The notes under the pieces were generated by a model. That model saw only the letters and a program-made list of their open reading frames with translations. It had not been told where the DNA came from and did not search any database. Both the position numbers and the translations under genes were made by a program. Below, piece after piece: positions 55,403 through 63,856 of a DNA stretch of 64,000 nt; position 1 is the first letter of the stretch; every line of letters starts with the position of its first letter. The stretch lies in IMG/VR virus record IMGVR_UViG_3300046736_000122, positions 1 through 64,000 of that record. One strand, 5' to 3'. This DNA comes from a virus.

Positions 55403-55510
55403 AGGCACGTGAATCTCGCGACGACCGCGATCTACCTCGCATCGCTGAGCAACGCTGAGGTCATCGACGCGATCGGCGGACGGCCAGCGCCGATGGTGCC
55501 GGCGCTCTGA
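55403..55510 (+). pseudogene. C-terminal remnant of a tyrosine integrase
   Basis: Directly after the HNH stop the open frame reads RHVNLATTAIYLASLSNAEV then IDAIGGRPAPMVPAL and a stop. This matches the usual integrase ending LGHTNLATTxIYLxGI...APM and contains the catalytic tyrosine (IYL). The about 200-residue core with the Arg-His residues is missing. Confidence 0.62.
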
Positions 55511-55560
55511 AAGCTCTCCGATGCACCTTTCTGCCAGAGCCGCGGCGATGATCGAACACG

Positions 55561-56334
55561 ATGAGCGTTCTCCCCGGCGCCGAGTTCACGGCCGACATCA
55601 GCCACTACGAAACGGGTGCCGTCGGCGAGCTTGAGTTCCGCCTCGTTGACTCAGAAGGCGGCGAGGCGCTCGCATGGTCCGCCGCGGCGATCGTGCAGGT
55701 CACCGCGGAGGACGACGGCCCCGACTGGATCTACCGCGCCACACGCGCCGCGCCCGCGGCCACCGGCATCTACGTACCGCAGTGGCGGCTAGCCGCCACC
55801 CCGGAGGAGGTGTGGGCGGATGATGATCCGATCGTGGTGTCGCTGTTTGCGTTCGAGCCGCCCGTGTGGGCGCCGACGCCGGCGCATGTCGCGGCGATCC
55901 TGCGGGCCCGGACGCGGGGCGGCGAGTCGATGGATGCCGCGACCGCGCGCGAGCAGGGCGTGTTCACGACGTCGACGCGGCCAACGTTCGATCAGGTCGT
56001 CGAGCTCTGCGGCCTCGCCGCGGCCGAGATGTCCTCCGCGATCGGTGGCCGCACGCCTTGCACCGCCGCATTGGCGCTGTCGGCCACGTCCGCTGCCGCG
56101 TACCGGGCCGCGATGCTCGTGGAGATCTCATATTTCCCTGAGCAGACGACGGGCGATCAGACGGCGTTCGCGGCACTCGAGAAGATGTGGGCGGCCACAT
56201 GGAAGTCGGCGGTCGCGGCGATCCTTGAGCAGTGCCCACTGACCGACGACGAGGGCTCGTCGGACGTGGAGGGTGGCCCGATCGGGTGCGTGCCGGTCGG
56301 GCGGACGGCAACAACGTGGTGCGGAAGGTGGTGA
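55561..56334 (+). CDS. Head-tail connector/adaptor protein
   Basis: 257 residues. The N-terminal 110 residues are beta-rich; the C-terminal part (TFDQVVELCGLAAAEMSSAI, YRAAMLVEISYFPEQTTGDQ) is helical as in gp6-like adaptors. Next to a virion morphogenesis gene. Assignment is from pattern and position. Confidence 0.65.
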   Translation: MSVLPGAEFTADISHYETGAVGELEFRLVDSEGGEALAWSAAAIVQVTAEDDGPDWIYRATRAAPAATGIYVPQWRLAATPEEVWADDDPIVVSLFAFEPPVWAPTPAHVAAILRARTRGGESMDAATAREQGVFTTSTRPTFDQVVELCGLAAAEMSSAIGGRTPCTAALALSATSAAAYRAAMLVEISYFPEQTTGDQTAFAALEKMWAATWKSAVAAILEQCPLTDDEGSSDVEGGPIGCVPVGRTATTWCGRW

Positions 56335-56338
56335 CCGC

Positions 56339-56809
56339 GTGAGGGTGGCTATCGATGCGGTCGGCGTTCCCGTCGTCCGCCGGCAACTTCTGCGCATGGC
56401 CGACAACGCGGCCGACTGCTCGCCGGTCATGGACGCCATCGGCGACGAGATGCTTGAAGCCAACGCGCGCCGCTTCGACAATGAGGGCGACGGCGAGTGG
56501 ACGAAGCCAAGCGACGACTGGACGGACTACAAGGCCGCGCACAGCCTGGATGTGCGCGCCGAGCATGCCTCCCTGGATCTCCGCAAGTCGCTGACGGAGC
56601 GCGGCGGCGAGAACGTGCTGTATGTCCGGCCTGACGGGCTCGTGCTGGACTCCACGGCGAAGGCAGCGCCGTACGCGAAGAAGCGCCAGGGTGACGCGCT
56701 CCTGGCGTACACCGAGGGCGAGAAGCGCCAGTGGGTCCGCCAGGTCCAGGCTTTCGTCATGGCCGAGCGCCGTGATCCTGGCCGCGGCCTACTCGCGAGG
56801 TCCGCGTGA
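56339..56809 (+). CDS. Virion morphogenesis / tail completion protein (Mu gpG-like)
   Basis: 156 residues on GTG. RRQLLRMADNAADCSPVMDA, RRFDNEGDGEWTKPSDDWTD and YAKKRQGD match the phage virion morphogenesis pattern (RF-x-G-x-W-x-L). It joins head to tail. Confidence 0.8.
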   Translation: MRVAIDAVGVPVVRRQLLRMADNAADCSPVMDAIGDEMLEANARRFDNEGDGEWTKPSDDWTDYKAAHSLDVRAEHASLDLRKSLTERGGENVLYVRPDGLVLDSTAKAAPYAKKRQGDALLAYTEGEKRQWVRQVQAFVMAERRDPGRGLLARSA

Positions 56810-57471
56810 TGCTGGATCGCGTGCTCGGGCCGCTCGTCGACGACCACTCGATCGAGCAGGCGATCAAGGGTGTCCTGTTGCCCCGCCGCAACCTGATCGG
56901 CGTGTGGTCGGATGAGGTCAGCCGCCAGCAGCCCGAGTTCAGCACGGTGCGGATCGAGCGGCCGAAGACGGTCAAGGTCCGATGGTCGATCTCGCGGTTC
57001 GCCGAGGACCAACTGCCAGCCCTGCTCGTGCTCAACGGTGGCACTGTCGGCGAGCCGTACCGCGACGGTGAGGGCCGCTACCAGGCGACGTGGAGCATGG
57101 TCGTGGCGGGCGTTGCGCAGGGCACCAACGAGGACGTGACGCGCGGCATCGCCTCGCGGATGAGCCGTGCGGCCATGGGCGTCCTCGCGAGCATGCTGCC
57201 GAAGGTCGACGACAGGATCGGAACGGTCCGGTGGCAAGGCGCGGAGGACCCGATCGACTACCGCTCGAAGGACGACGTGCGGTCGCGTTGCGCGTTCGGG
57301 CAGCGTTTCACGGTCACGGTCGGAGACATCATGTGTGACCTCGTGGGCCTGCCGGTGGACTGGGACGAGACGGATCCGCCGATGGGTGAGCCGCCGCTTG
57401 ATACCGGGGATCTGGGGACGGTGGCGTCGGCGCGGGTTGAGTCGGCGGTGCCGGTCGACGAGCCGGTCTAG
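56806..57471 (+). CDS. Tail terminator-like protein
   Basis: 221 residues (GTG then ATG). It follows the morphogenesis gene in the typical order connector, gpG, terminator, sheath. ATWSMVVAGVAQGTNEDVTR and a disordered Pro-rich end. Its TAG sits in a palindromic GTCTAGAC shared with the convergent gene stop. Confidence 0.62.
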   Translation: MMLDRVLGPLVDDHSIEQAIKGVLLPRRNLIGVWSDEVSRQQPEFSTVRIERPKTVKVRWSISRFAEDQLPALLVLNGGTVGEPYRDGEGRYQATWSMVVAGVAQGTNEDVTRGIASRMSRAAMGVLASMLPKVDDRIGTVRWQGAEDPIDYRSKDDVRSRCAFGQRFTVTVGDIMCDLVGLPVDWDETDPPMGEPPLDTGDLGTVASARVESAVPVDEPV

Positions 57472-57647
57472 ACCGCGTCGGTAGGGTCGCGAAGGTCGGC
57501 GACATCGAAGACGACGCGGCCATTGCCGCTGAGGTAGCGCTCCCACGCCGCGTACTGAGCATCGAGGAGCCGGTCCATCGCTGGGCTCGTGTACATCGGC
57601 TGCTGTGCGAGCAGGGAATCGACGGTGATCTTCGGCGTGTCGCTCAT
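57468..57647 (-). CDS. Small hypothetical protein, minus-strand cargo operon
   Basis: 59 residues from ATG 57647 (MSDTPKITVDSLLAQQPMYT), overlapping the upstream stop. The longer frame to 57707 is rejected. Unassigned. Confidence 0.6.
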   Translation of the reverse strand: MSDTPKITVDSLLAQQPMYTSPAMDRLLDAQYAAWERYLSGNGRVVFDVADLRDPTDAV

Positions 57648-57925
57648 TCGGCCGCGCCAGTTTCGATCGTCAGGCAGATGTCTTCGGGCGGCACCGGAAT
57701 GCGGCACGCGATCGTCATGCGCAGGCCGTCAAAGGCGGTCACCACGCCATCCTCCCACGGGCCATCGATCTTGTCGCCGACCACTGGAAGCGGCCGGTCG
57801 AGCATGCGAGCGAGGGCCGCGCGGCAGTCGGCTTCGATCTTGGCCGCGATCTGTACGGGGCAGCCGACGAGGTGTTCGGCGCCTGGAGCGATCCACTCGG
57901 CGCAGGTACAGTCGCCGGCGCTCAT
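57644..57925 (-). CDS. Hypothetical Cys-containing protein
   Basis: 93 residues (MSAGDCTCAEWIAPGAEHLV) with CTC...GCPVQIAAKIEADCRAAL at the start, similar to short phage proteins of unknown role. Coupled by ATGA. Confidence 0.65.
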   Translation of the reverse strand: MSAGDCTCAEWIAPGAEHLVGCPVQIAAKIEADCRAALARMLDRPLPVVGDKIDGPWEDGVVTAFDGLRMTIACRIPVPPEDICLTIETGAAE

Positions 57926-58116
57926 GGCTCGCGCCGCGCGGCCTCGGCCGTCATGCGTTCGGCGGCGCGCGAGGCAGTCTCAAGGTCGATGGTGGCCTCG
58001 CCGGTTCGTGCGTCCACGGCGACGACCGATCCAATGGTCACGCCGTCGATGTCGCTCGGCAGGCTGAAGCCCGTGAGGGTGATGGTGCTGCCGACGTGCG
58101 GGGTCCGGTAGTTCAT
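57922..58116 (-). CDS. Hypothetical beta-rich protein
   Basis: 64 residues (MNYRTPHVGSTITLTGFSLP), SH3-like strand pattern. First gene of a three-gene minus operon inserted among tail genes, apparently leaderless. Unassigned. Confidence 0.62.
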   Translation of the reverse strand: MNYRTPHVGSTITLTGFSLPSDIDGVTIGSVVAVDARTGEATIDLETASRAAERMTAEAARREP

Positions 58117-58128
58117 CGCCGGATCGTA
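58117..58128 (-). promoter_or_regulatory. -10 box of a leaderless minus-strand promoter
   Basis: TACGAT lies 6 nt before ATG 58116 on the minus strand. No clear -35. Confidence 0.45.
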
Positions 58129-58208
58129 TCGCGGCCCGATGGACCTTGCGCCCTGTTCGGGGTGAACGCTTCGGGAGTGAGTCCGACCCCCGTCGAGGAG
58201 AGCCGCGC

Positions 58209-58427
58209 GTGACGACCAAGGTGGAGAGCTTCGCGGTCAAGAACATTAGCCGCGGCCCGCAGTGCATCGACGGCCACGGCATGCTCGAAGCGGGCAACGT
58301 CGGCGACGCCGCGGACACGGAGCACACCGCGGCCCTGATCGACGCGGGCCTGCTGCTGCGGATGCCCGACGAGAAGCCCGCCGCGGCCAAGACATCGAGC
58401 CGCGCGGCCGAGAAGGACGGCGAGTAG
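58209..58427 (+). CDS. Small tail-region protein
   Basis: 72 residues on GTG 58209 with GAGGAGAG upstream. VESFAVKNISRGPQCIDGHG resembles the short protein placed before sheath genes in Mu/P2-like phages; Lys/Glu-rich tail. Unassigned in function. Confidence 0.68.
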   Translation: MTTKVESFAVKNISRGPQCIDGHGMLEAGNVGDAADTEHTAALIDAGLLLRMPDEKPAAAKTSSRAAEKDGE

Positions 58428-58430
58428 CCG

Positions 58431-59861
58431 ATGGCCGCCCCCTCCCTGAACGTCACGATCGGTGACCGCGGCGAATCGCAGCCCGACCCGGGCGATGTCG
58501 GCGCATGGCTCGTCGCAGGCCTCTTCGACCGCGGCCCGACCGATCGCTACGTCGAGTGCCGTTCGCTCTCCACGCTGAAGGCCGCGTTCGGCGACGTTGT
58601 GTCTTACAGCTACATGGTCCGCGCGGCCGAGGCGTACTTCCGCGAGGCCAACGGCGCGGGCCGCATGCTCGTCAAGCGCACCGTCGGGCCGGCCGCGACG
58701 AAGGGGACGCTGGCCCTGTCGAGCGCCGTCCCGGCCGTCGTCGGCACGTTCACGGCCATCTCCGAGGGGGCATGGCCGACGGAGATCACCTTCACCGTCG
58801 CGACCGGCAGCGGCTCGACGCGCACGGTCACGATGAAGCAGAACGGCACGGCGCTCTTCAGCGAAGCCTTCACCGCCGCGCTGGACCTTCAGGCGGCGAT
58901 CGAGGCGACGGGGCTCGGGACGTTCCCGCTCGGCGCCGGATCATGGCCGCTCGCGGTACTCGCCGAGACGGCGGTGTCCGCGGGGTCCGATGACCGAGCG
59001 TCGATCCCGACGACGCAGGCCGGGTGGGTCACCGAACTCGCGATCTTCGACGAGGACGCCGGCACCGGCACCGTCAGCCTGCCGGGTGTCACGACGCCTG
59101 CCGCGCACGCGGCGCTGCTTGAGCACGCCGAGACGTTCCGCCGCTTCGCTGAGCTCGACGCGATCGACACCGCGACCGTCGCGTCCCTCACCGCCCCGGC
59201 TGCCACGCTGCGCGCGCTGGACGAGCGCGCCGGGTACGGGCAGCTGCTCGCGCCATGGGTGCAGGTGCCGGGTCCCGGCTCGGGCACAGTCACGATCCCG
59301 CCTTCGGGTGCCGTGGCGGGCCGCATGGCCGCGGCCGACCGTGAGAACCCCGAGGGTCCCGGCCAGCCCGCCGCGTGCGGCTTCGGCGTCTTCCGATGGG
59401 TGCAGGATGTCACGCAGGAGTGGACGCGCGCCGAGCGCGACACCCTCTCCGACGCGGGCGTCACGGTCATCCGCAACGTCAAGGGCAAGGTGCAGCCGTT
59501 CGATAGCCGCACGCTTGCGGACCCGAACGTGTGGCCGCAGTACGACAGCGCGGCTGGGATGCGCGTCGTGTTGGCCATCGCTTCGCAGGCGCAGGCGGTG
59601 CTGAACGCCTACCTCGAGAAGGTCATCACTCCCGGTCTGTACTCGACGATCAAGAAAGACATCGTCGCGATCGGGATGGAGTGGTGGTCGCCGCCGCGCA
59701 ACGCGATCTTCGGCGCCACGCCGGAGGAGGCGTTCGAGGCCACTGTCGGCGCTGGCACCGCGCCGCGTTCGGTCGCGGCGAACCTCTCGATCCGCCCCTC
59801 GGAGTCCGTCAACCGCATCGACTTCGTGTTGACCACCGTCGCCACCGAAGACACGATTTAG
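58431..59861 (+). CDS. Tail sheath protein
   Basis: 476 residues. VGAWLVAGLFDRGPTDRYVE, FREANGAGRMLVKRTVG near the N-terminus and the conserved C-terminal TPGLYSTIKKDIVAIGMEWW, APRSVAANLSIRPSESVNRI are typical of contractile sheaths. It defines the phage as a myovirus-type. Ribosome-binding sequence overlaps the preceding stop. Confidence 0.9.
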   Translation: MAAPSLNVTIGDRGESQPDPGDVGAWLVAGLFDRGPTDRYVECRSLSTLKAAFGDVVSYSYMVRAAEAYFREANGAGRMLVKRTVGPAATKGTLALSSAVPAVVGTFTAISEGAWPTEITFTVATGSGSTRTVTMKQNGTALFSEAFTAALDLQAAIEATGLGTFPLGAGSWPLAVLAETAVSAGSDDRASIPTTQAGWVTELAIFDEDAGTGTVSLPGVTTPAAHAALLEHAETFRRFAELDAIDTATVASLTAPAATLRALDERAGYGQLLAPWVQVPGPGSGTVTIPPSGAVAGRMAAADRENPEGPGQPAACGFGVFRWVQDVTQEWTRAERDTLSDAGVTVIRNVKGKVQPFDSRTLADPNVWPQYDSAAGMRVVLAIASQAQAVLNAYLEKVITPGLYSTIKKDIVAIGMEWWSPPRNAIFGATPEEAFEATVGAGTAPRSVAANLSIRPSESVNRIDFVLTTVATEDTI

Positions 59862-59874
59862 GAGGCCGCGAGCG

Positions 59875-60309
59875 ATGCCCGGCACCGACTACCTGCTACA
59901 GGAATCCGACGCGTTGATCACGGTCACGATCGACGGCTCGCCGCTTCCCGGCCTGTTCGACAAGAAGGACGGCGGCGACATCACCGCCGACGGCGCGGAC
60001 ACCTACCTCGCGGGCGGCTCAATCACGCCCGAGGCGTACGGCGGCGTCACGAAGGCCGGCGAACTCAAGATCGCGCGAGCGATGCGCACGGGCCGCGACG
60101 TGCCGCTGCTGCGCTGGCTCACGGCTCGCGTCAACCACCCGGGTGTCGTCGGCATCCAGTACACAAACCCCGACAAGTCGCCGGTGACCGACGGGCTGCG
60201 GACCTACCGCGTGAAGCTTTCCGGGCTCGCGGAGCCGACGATCGATTCCAACGGGACGGCGCTGACGTTCATGGAGATGACGTTCAACGTCGACGGGCTG
60301 CCGTCGTGA
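59875..60309 (+). CDS. Tail tube protein
   Basis: 144 residues with AGGAGG 10 nt before ATG. TYRVKLSGLAEPTIDSNGTA and LTFMEMTFNVDG match phage tube proteins; it always follows the sheath gene in such phages. Confidence 0.82.
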   Translation: MPGTDYLLQESDALITVTIDGSPLPGLFDKKDGGDITADGADTYLAGGSITPEAYGGVTKAGELKIARAMRTGRDVPLLRWLTARVNHPGVVGIQYTNPDKSPVTDGLRTYRVKLSGLAEPTIDSNGTALTFMEMTFNVDGLPS

Positions 60310-60815
60310 GCGCGGCACCGGGAAGCGCCCTCGCGCGTGCACGCGCGGCGTTCGAGGCCAAGCAGGTCGCGGCCGAACCGAAGTACGTCGACCTGTGGCG
60401 CGACGGATCGCTCGTCGCGCAGGTCAAGCGGCCCGACGACACCGCGGGCGCGAGCGCGGTCATCCGTACGATCGCGGCGCTCACATCCTCGTCGACCTCG
60501 ATCTCTGCCGACTTGGAGGCGCAGGCGGCAGTCATCGCCGCCGCCACGATCAACCTCGGCTGCTTCGACGACGCAGGGAGCTTCGAGCCGTTCGGCGCTG
60601 CGCCGATGACCTTCGACGCTGCGTTCGCCGCGTCGATGGGCTGGCCGCCGGGCCTCGACCCGGCCGACATGGTCTGCTTCGCGTTCACCGACGGCTCTCC
60701 GCCCGAGCTCGACACGATCGCGCTCGGCATCGCCGCGGCGAACGTGGCCTCGACCCTGGCGGTCGCCGGACAGCGCGAGCAGGAGGACGCCAGGGCTGCC
60801 GTGGGGGAAGCCTAG
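60306..60815 (+). CDS. Tail assembly chaperone, short form
   Basis: 169 residues on GTG (MSAAPGSALARARAAFEAKQ). Between tube and tape-measure genes, the universal place of tail assembly chaperones. The gene ends in GTG GGG GAA GCC TAG; a -1 shift there extends the frame to 60976. Confidence 0.8.
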   Translation: MSAAPGSALARARAAFEAKQVAAEPKYVDLWRDGSLVAQVKRPDDTAGASAVIRTIAALTSSSTSISADLEAQAAVIAAATINLGCFDDAGSFEPFGAAPMTFDAAFAASMGWPPGLDPADMVCFAFTDGSPPELDTIALGIAAANVASTLAVAGQREQEDARAAVGEA

Positions 60816-60976
60816 GCCCCGCAGAGGATCAGGCGGCCGTGGCCAACGCGATCCTCTTCGGGGCAGGCGACGTAGCGGTCCGACTCATCGAGGGCGACGA
60901 AGTGGAGCGCGCCCTGTACGGCCATCATGTCCGCGTCGCCGTGAAGCTCCACAACGACGACCAGGCGAAGGGTTGA
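60306..60976 (+). CDS. Tail assembly chaperone, -1 frameshift long form
   Basis: A slip from GGG (60804) to the overlapping GGG (60803) in the run of five G lets ribosomes read GGSLGPAEDQAAVANAILFG and onward to a stop at 60976. The extension DVAVRLIEGDEVERALYGHH is protein-like and has no start codon of its own. Double products from chaperone genes are known for most long-tailed phages. Confidence 0.65.
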
Positions 60977-60983
60977 GCGCGGC

Positions 60984-62879
60984 ATGGAAGCTCTCATCAA
61001 GCTCAGCCTGCAAGGTCAGCGCGCCGTCGAGTCCGGGCTGAAGCGGACCGCGAAGGCCGAGGAGGGCATCGGCACGAGCGCGAAGAAGGCCGCGCGCAAC
61101 ACGCTTCTGTGGGCGACGGCCGGGACCGCGGTCGTCAAGGCGTTGTACGACATCGGCGCGACGTTCGACGATGCGTTCGACACGATCCGCACGCAGACCG
61201 GCGCGACAGGCGCACGGCTGCAAGGGCTCGAGGGCGACTTCCGCGCGGTCGTGAAAACGGTGCCATCCGACTTCGGCTCGGCGAGCACGGCTATCGGGCT
61301 GCTCAACTCGCGGCTCGATCTGACTGGCCGCGCGCTGCAGAACCGCTCGGCGCAGTTCCTGAACCTCTCGCGCATCACGAAGACTGACCTTGGCGGCAAC
61401 ATCGAGAGCGTCACGCGGCTGTTCGGCGGTTGGGATGTCGCGTCGTCGCGGCAGGCATCGACGCTCGACATCCTGTTCCGCGCAAGCCAGCGGTCGGGGG
61501 CCGGCGTGGCGGAGCTTGCGAAGAACGTGCAGCTCGCGGGCCCGACGTTGCGTCAGCTCGGACTCGGCCTGGATGAATCCATCGCGTTGTTCTCGAGCTT
61601 CGAGAAGTCGGGCGTGTCGACCGCGCAGATCATGCCGGGCCTCAAGTTCGCGCTCAAGTCGTTTCTGACGGCCGGTAAGGATCCCGGCAAGGAGTTGCAG
61701 CGCACGCTACGCGGCGTGCAGGACGGGACGATCTCCTCGGCAGCGGCGCTCAAGATCTTCGGGGCGAGGGCCGGGCCGCAGCTCGTCGAGGCGATCAAGT
61801 CCGGCCGCTTCGAGGTCGACAAGATGACCGCGGCTTTGGGCAAGGGCGACACGATCAACAAGGCGGCAAAGGACACGGCGGATCTGTCGGAGGCTTGGCA
61901 GGTGTTCAAGAACCGCGCGCTGCTGAAGATCGAGCCGATCGCGACCAAGATCTTCCTGATTCTCGGTGCGGGCATGAACAAACTGCCGGGGCAGATCGAG
62001 CCGGCGACGAACGCGATCTCCGGCCTTGTGGGCTGGCTGGGCCGAAACAAGGACATCGTGCTTGCGGTGTCCGGCGGACTGGCGACGTACTTCGTGCTGA
62101 TGAAGGCCTACGCCGCGTACACCGCAATCGCGGCGTTCGTCACAGGCGGCTGGACGACGGCCTTTTGGGCGCTGGATGCAGCCATGGCAGCCAACCCGGT
62201 GGGGCTGGTCGTCGTAGCCATCGCCGCGCTCGCGGCTGGCTTCATCTACGCCTACAAGCACAGCGAGACGTTCCGCAATGCCGTCAACGGCGCATGGGGC
62301 GTCCTGAAAGACGGCTTCGGGTGGGTGAAGGGCCATTGGCCGCTGCTGCTCAGCATCCTCACCGGCCCGTTCGGGGCCGCAGCGATCTACATCGCGCGGC
62401 ACTTCGACTCGATCGTCGGCACGATCCGCTCGGCGGTCAACGCGGTCATCGACGTCATCAACCTCGCGATCAAGGCGTACAACGCGATCCCACTGGCACC
62501 GGACATCGGGCTCGTCGACAAGCTCGCGACGCCAATCCCAAGCGCGGGCGACAGTGGCCGCAAGAACACACCGGCAGGCTTGAAGGGCAGCGGCAGCCGG
62601 CGTGCCAGCGGCGGCCCGGTCGCGGCCGGTCACGCGTACGTCGTCAACGAACGCGGCACCGAAATCTTGCAGATGGGCAGCCGGGGCGGCTACGTCCACG
62701 ACGCGAAGAGCAGCGCGGCCATGATGGCTGGTGGCGGTGGCCTTGACGAGGCATCGATCGCGCGGATCGTCGCGGCGGTCATGCGCGGCCTGCCGGACTT
62801 CGTGGTGCAGATCGGCCGCGAACCCATCGCTCGCGCGTCCGTCGATCAGTTCCGCCAAGACAAGGCGTACGCGACCTGA
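60984..62879 (+). CDS. Tail tape measure protein
   Basis: 631 residues, short for the family. N-terminal helical conserved block (TGATGARLQGLEGDFRAVVK, FNLS-like region with TKTDLGGNIESVTRLFGGWD) followed by a membrane-like stretch (AAMAANPVGLVVVAIAALAA) and a GGPVAAGHAYVVNERGTEIL block typical of tape measures. Its length would set a tail of about 95 nm by the usual rule. Confidence 0.9.
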   Translation: MEALIKLSLQGQRAVESGLKRTAKAEEGIGTSAKKAARNTLLWATAGTAVVKALYDIGATFDDAFDTIRTQTGATGARLQGLEGDFRAVVKTVPSDFGSASTAIGLLNSRLDLTGRALQNRSAQFLNLSRITKTDLGGNIESVTRLFGGWDVASSRQASTLDILFRASQRSGAGVAELAKNVQLAGPTLRQLGLGLDESIALFSSFEKSGVSTAQIMPGLKFALKSFLTAGKDPGKELQRTLRGVQDGTISSAAALKIFGARAGPQLVEAIKSGRFEVDKMTAALGKGDTINKAAKDTADLSEAWQVFKNRALLKIEPIATKIFLILGAGMNKLPGQIEPATNAISGLVGWLGRNKDIVLAVSGGLATYFVLMKAYAAYTAIAAFVTGGWTTAFWALDAAMAANPVGLVVVAIAALAAGFIYAYKHSETFRNAVNGAWGVLKDGFGWVKGHWPLLLSILTGPFGAAAIYIARHFDSIVGTIRSAVNAVIDVINLAIKAYNAIPLAPDIGLVDKLATPIPSAGDSGRKNTPAGLKGSGSRRASGGPVAAGHAYVVNERGTEILQMGSRGGYVHDAKSSAAMMAGGGGLDEASIARIVAAVMRGLPDFVVQIGREPIARASVDQFRQDKAYAT

Positions 62880-63637
62880 TGACTGTCACGTGGCGCCCCA
62901 TCGCCAAGTCGCTTGCAGGTGGCCGCAACAATCCGCTCGCCGGTGCCGTAGCGGACGTACTCGCCGGCGCGGCGCCAAGCAACCCCGGTGCGGGCCGCGT
63001 CACGTTCTGGGTGCCAGGTCAGCCGCTGCGCGTGACATGCAAGCTTGGCGCGGAGAGCGCCACACCGGGCGGCGGCGTTGGCGGCTGGGATGGACTCACG
63101 TTGCCGGGCCGCGACGACGCGATCGAGTGGGGCTCAACACCGGGACGGACGCTCAGCATCCCGATCCTCATGGATGGCCTCGAGCCGCGCCGCGGCATCG
63201 AGAGCGACATCGCGACGCTCTACACGATGGGTCGCCCGGCTGACGGCTCTCCGCGTGGCAGCACGCCGCCGGCGGTGAAGGTGCGCGGGATGGTGCCCGG
63301 CACCGACCGTGAGTGGGTGATCAACGCGATCGACGAGGGCGCGGCGTTGTGGGACGGCCTGCATCGCGTCCGGCTGTTCGCGACGGTCAACCTGATGGAG
63401 TTCGTGCCGCCCGAGCTCGTGGTGATCCGGCGGCGCTCGTCGAAGTCGGCAAAAGCGAAGTCGGCCGGCACGTACACCGTCAAGCGCGGCGATTCGCTTG
63501 GCTCGATCGCGCGTGACCGGATGGGCCGGAAGACCGCTGCTTCGATCGCGGCCGGGGTGCGCGAGCTCAAGAAGCTGAACGGTATTCGGGATGCGAAGTC
63601 GATTCGGCCCGGCCAGAAGCTCAAGATCCCGGCATGA
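62879..63637 (+). CDS. LysM-domain baseplate protein
   Basis: 252 residues. Residues 1-190 are beta-rich; the C-terminus is a LysM domain: GTYTVKRGDSLGSIARDRMG, then LKKLNGIRDAKSIRPGQKLK. In contractile phages such proteins sit between tape measure and baseplate hub. Confidence 0.85.
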   Translation: MTVTWRPIAKSLAGGRNNPLAGAVADVLAGAAPSNPGAGRVTFWVPGQPLRVTCKLGAESATPGGGVGGWDGLTLPGRDDAIEWGSTPGRTLSIPILMDGLEPRRGIESDIATLYTMGRPADGSPRGSTPPAVKVRGMVPGTDREWVINAIDEGAALWDGLHRVRLFATVNLMEFVPPELVVIRRRSSKSAKAKSAGTYTVKRGDSLGSIARDRMGRKTAASIAAGVRELKKLNGIRDAKSIRPGQKLKIPA

Positions 63638-63856
63638 GAGCGGTGTATCCGGCACGGACCCTGGCTCGACGCCCCCGGATTGACGGTCCGGGTTGTGCTG
63701 GGCGGATCGGGGATCGGTTGCGCGCACCGTTGCATCCCGATCTACCTATGGGCCGAGCGAGGGGCGGGGCAAGTGCCGGTGCATGAACCCCGCTTTGTCC
63801 GCGGCCCCTCGGGTGTCACCCCTACTCACCACGGCGTGCTCGAGAGATACCACTGA
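63634..63856 (+). pseudogene. Short baseplate-region gene with apparent frame problem
   Basis: ATG 63634 overlaps the LysM stop but its frame reads as shadow (RTLARRPRIDGPG). The +1 frame reads PWLDAPGLTVRVVLGGSGIG through PTHHGVLERYH and stops exactly at TGATG, where the next gene begins. Removing one C from the CCCCC run at 63672 would join both. It could be a sequence error, a +1 shift or a non-ATG start. Confidence 0.45.
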
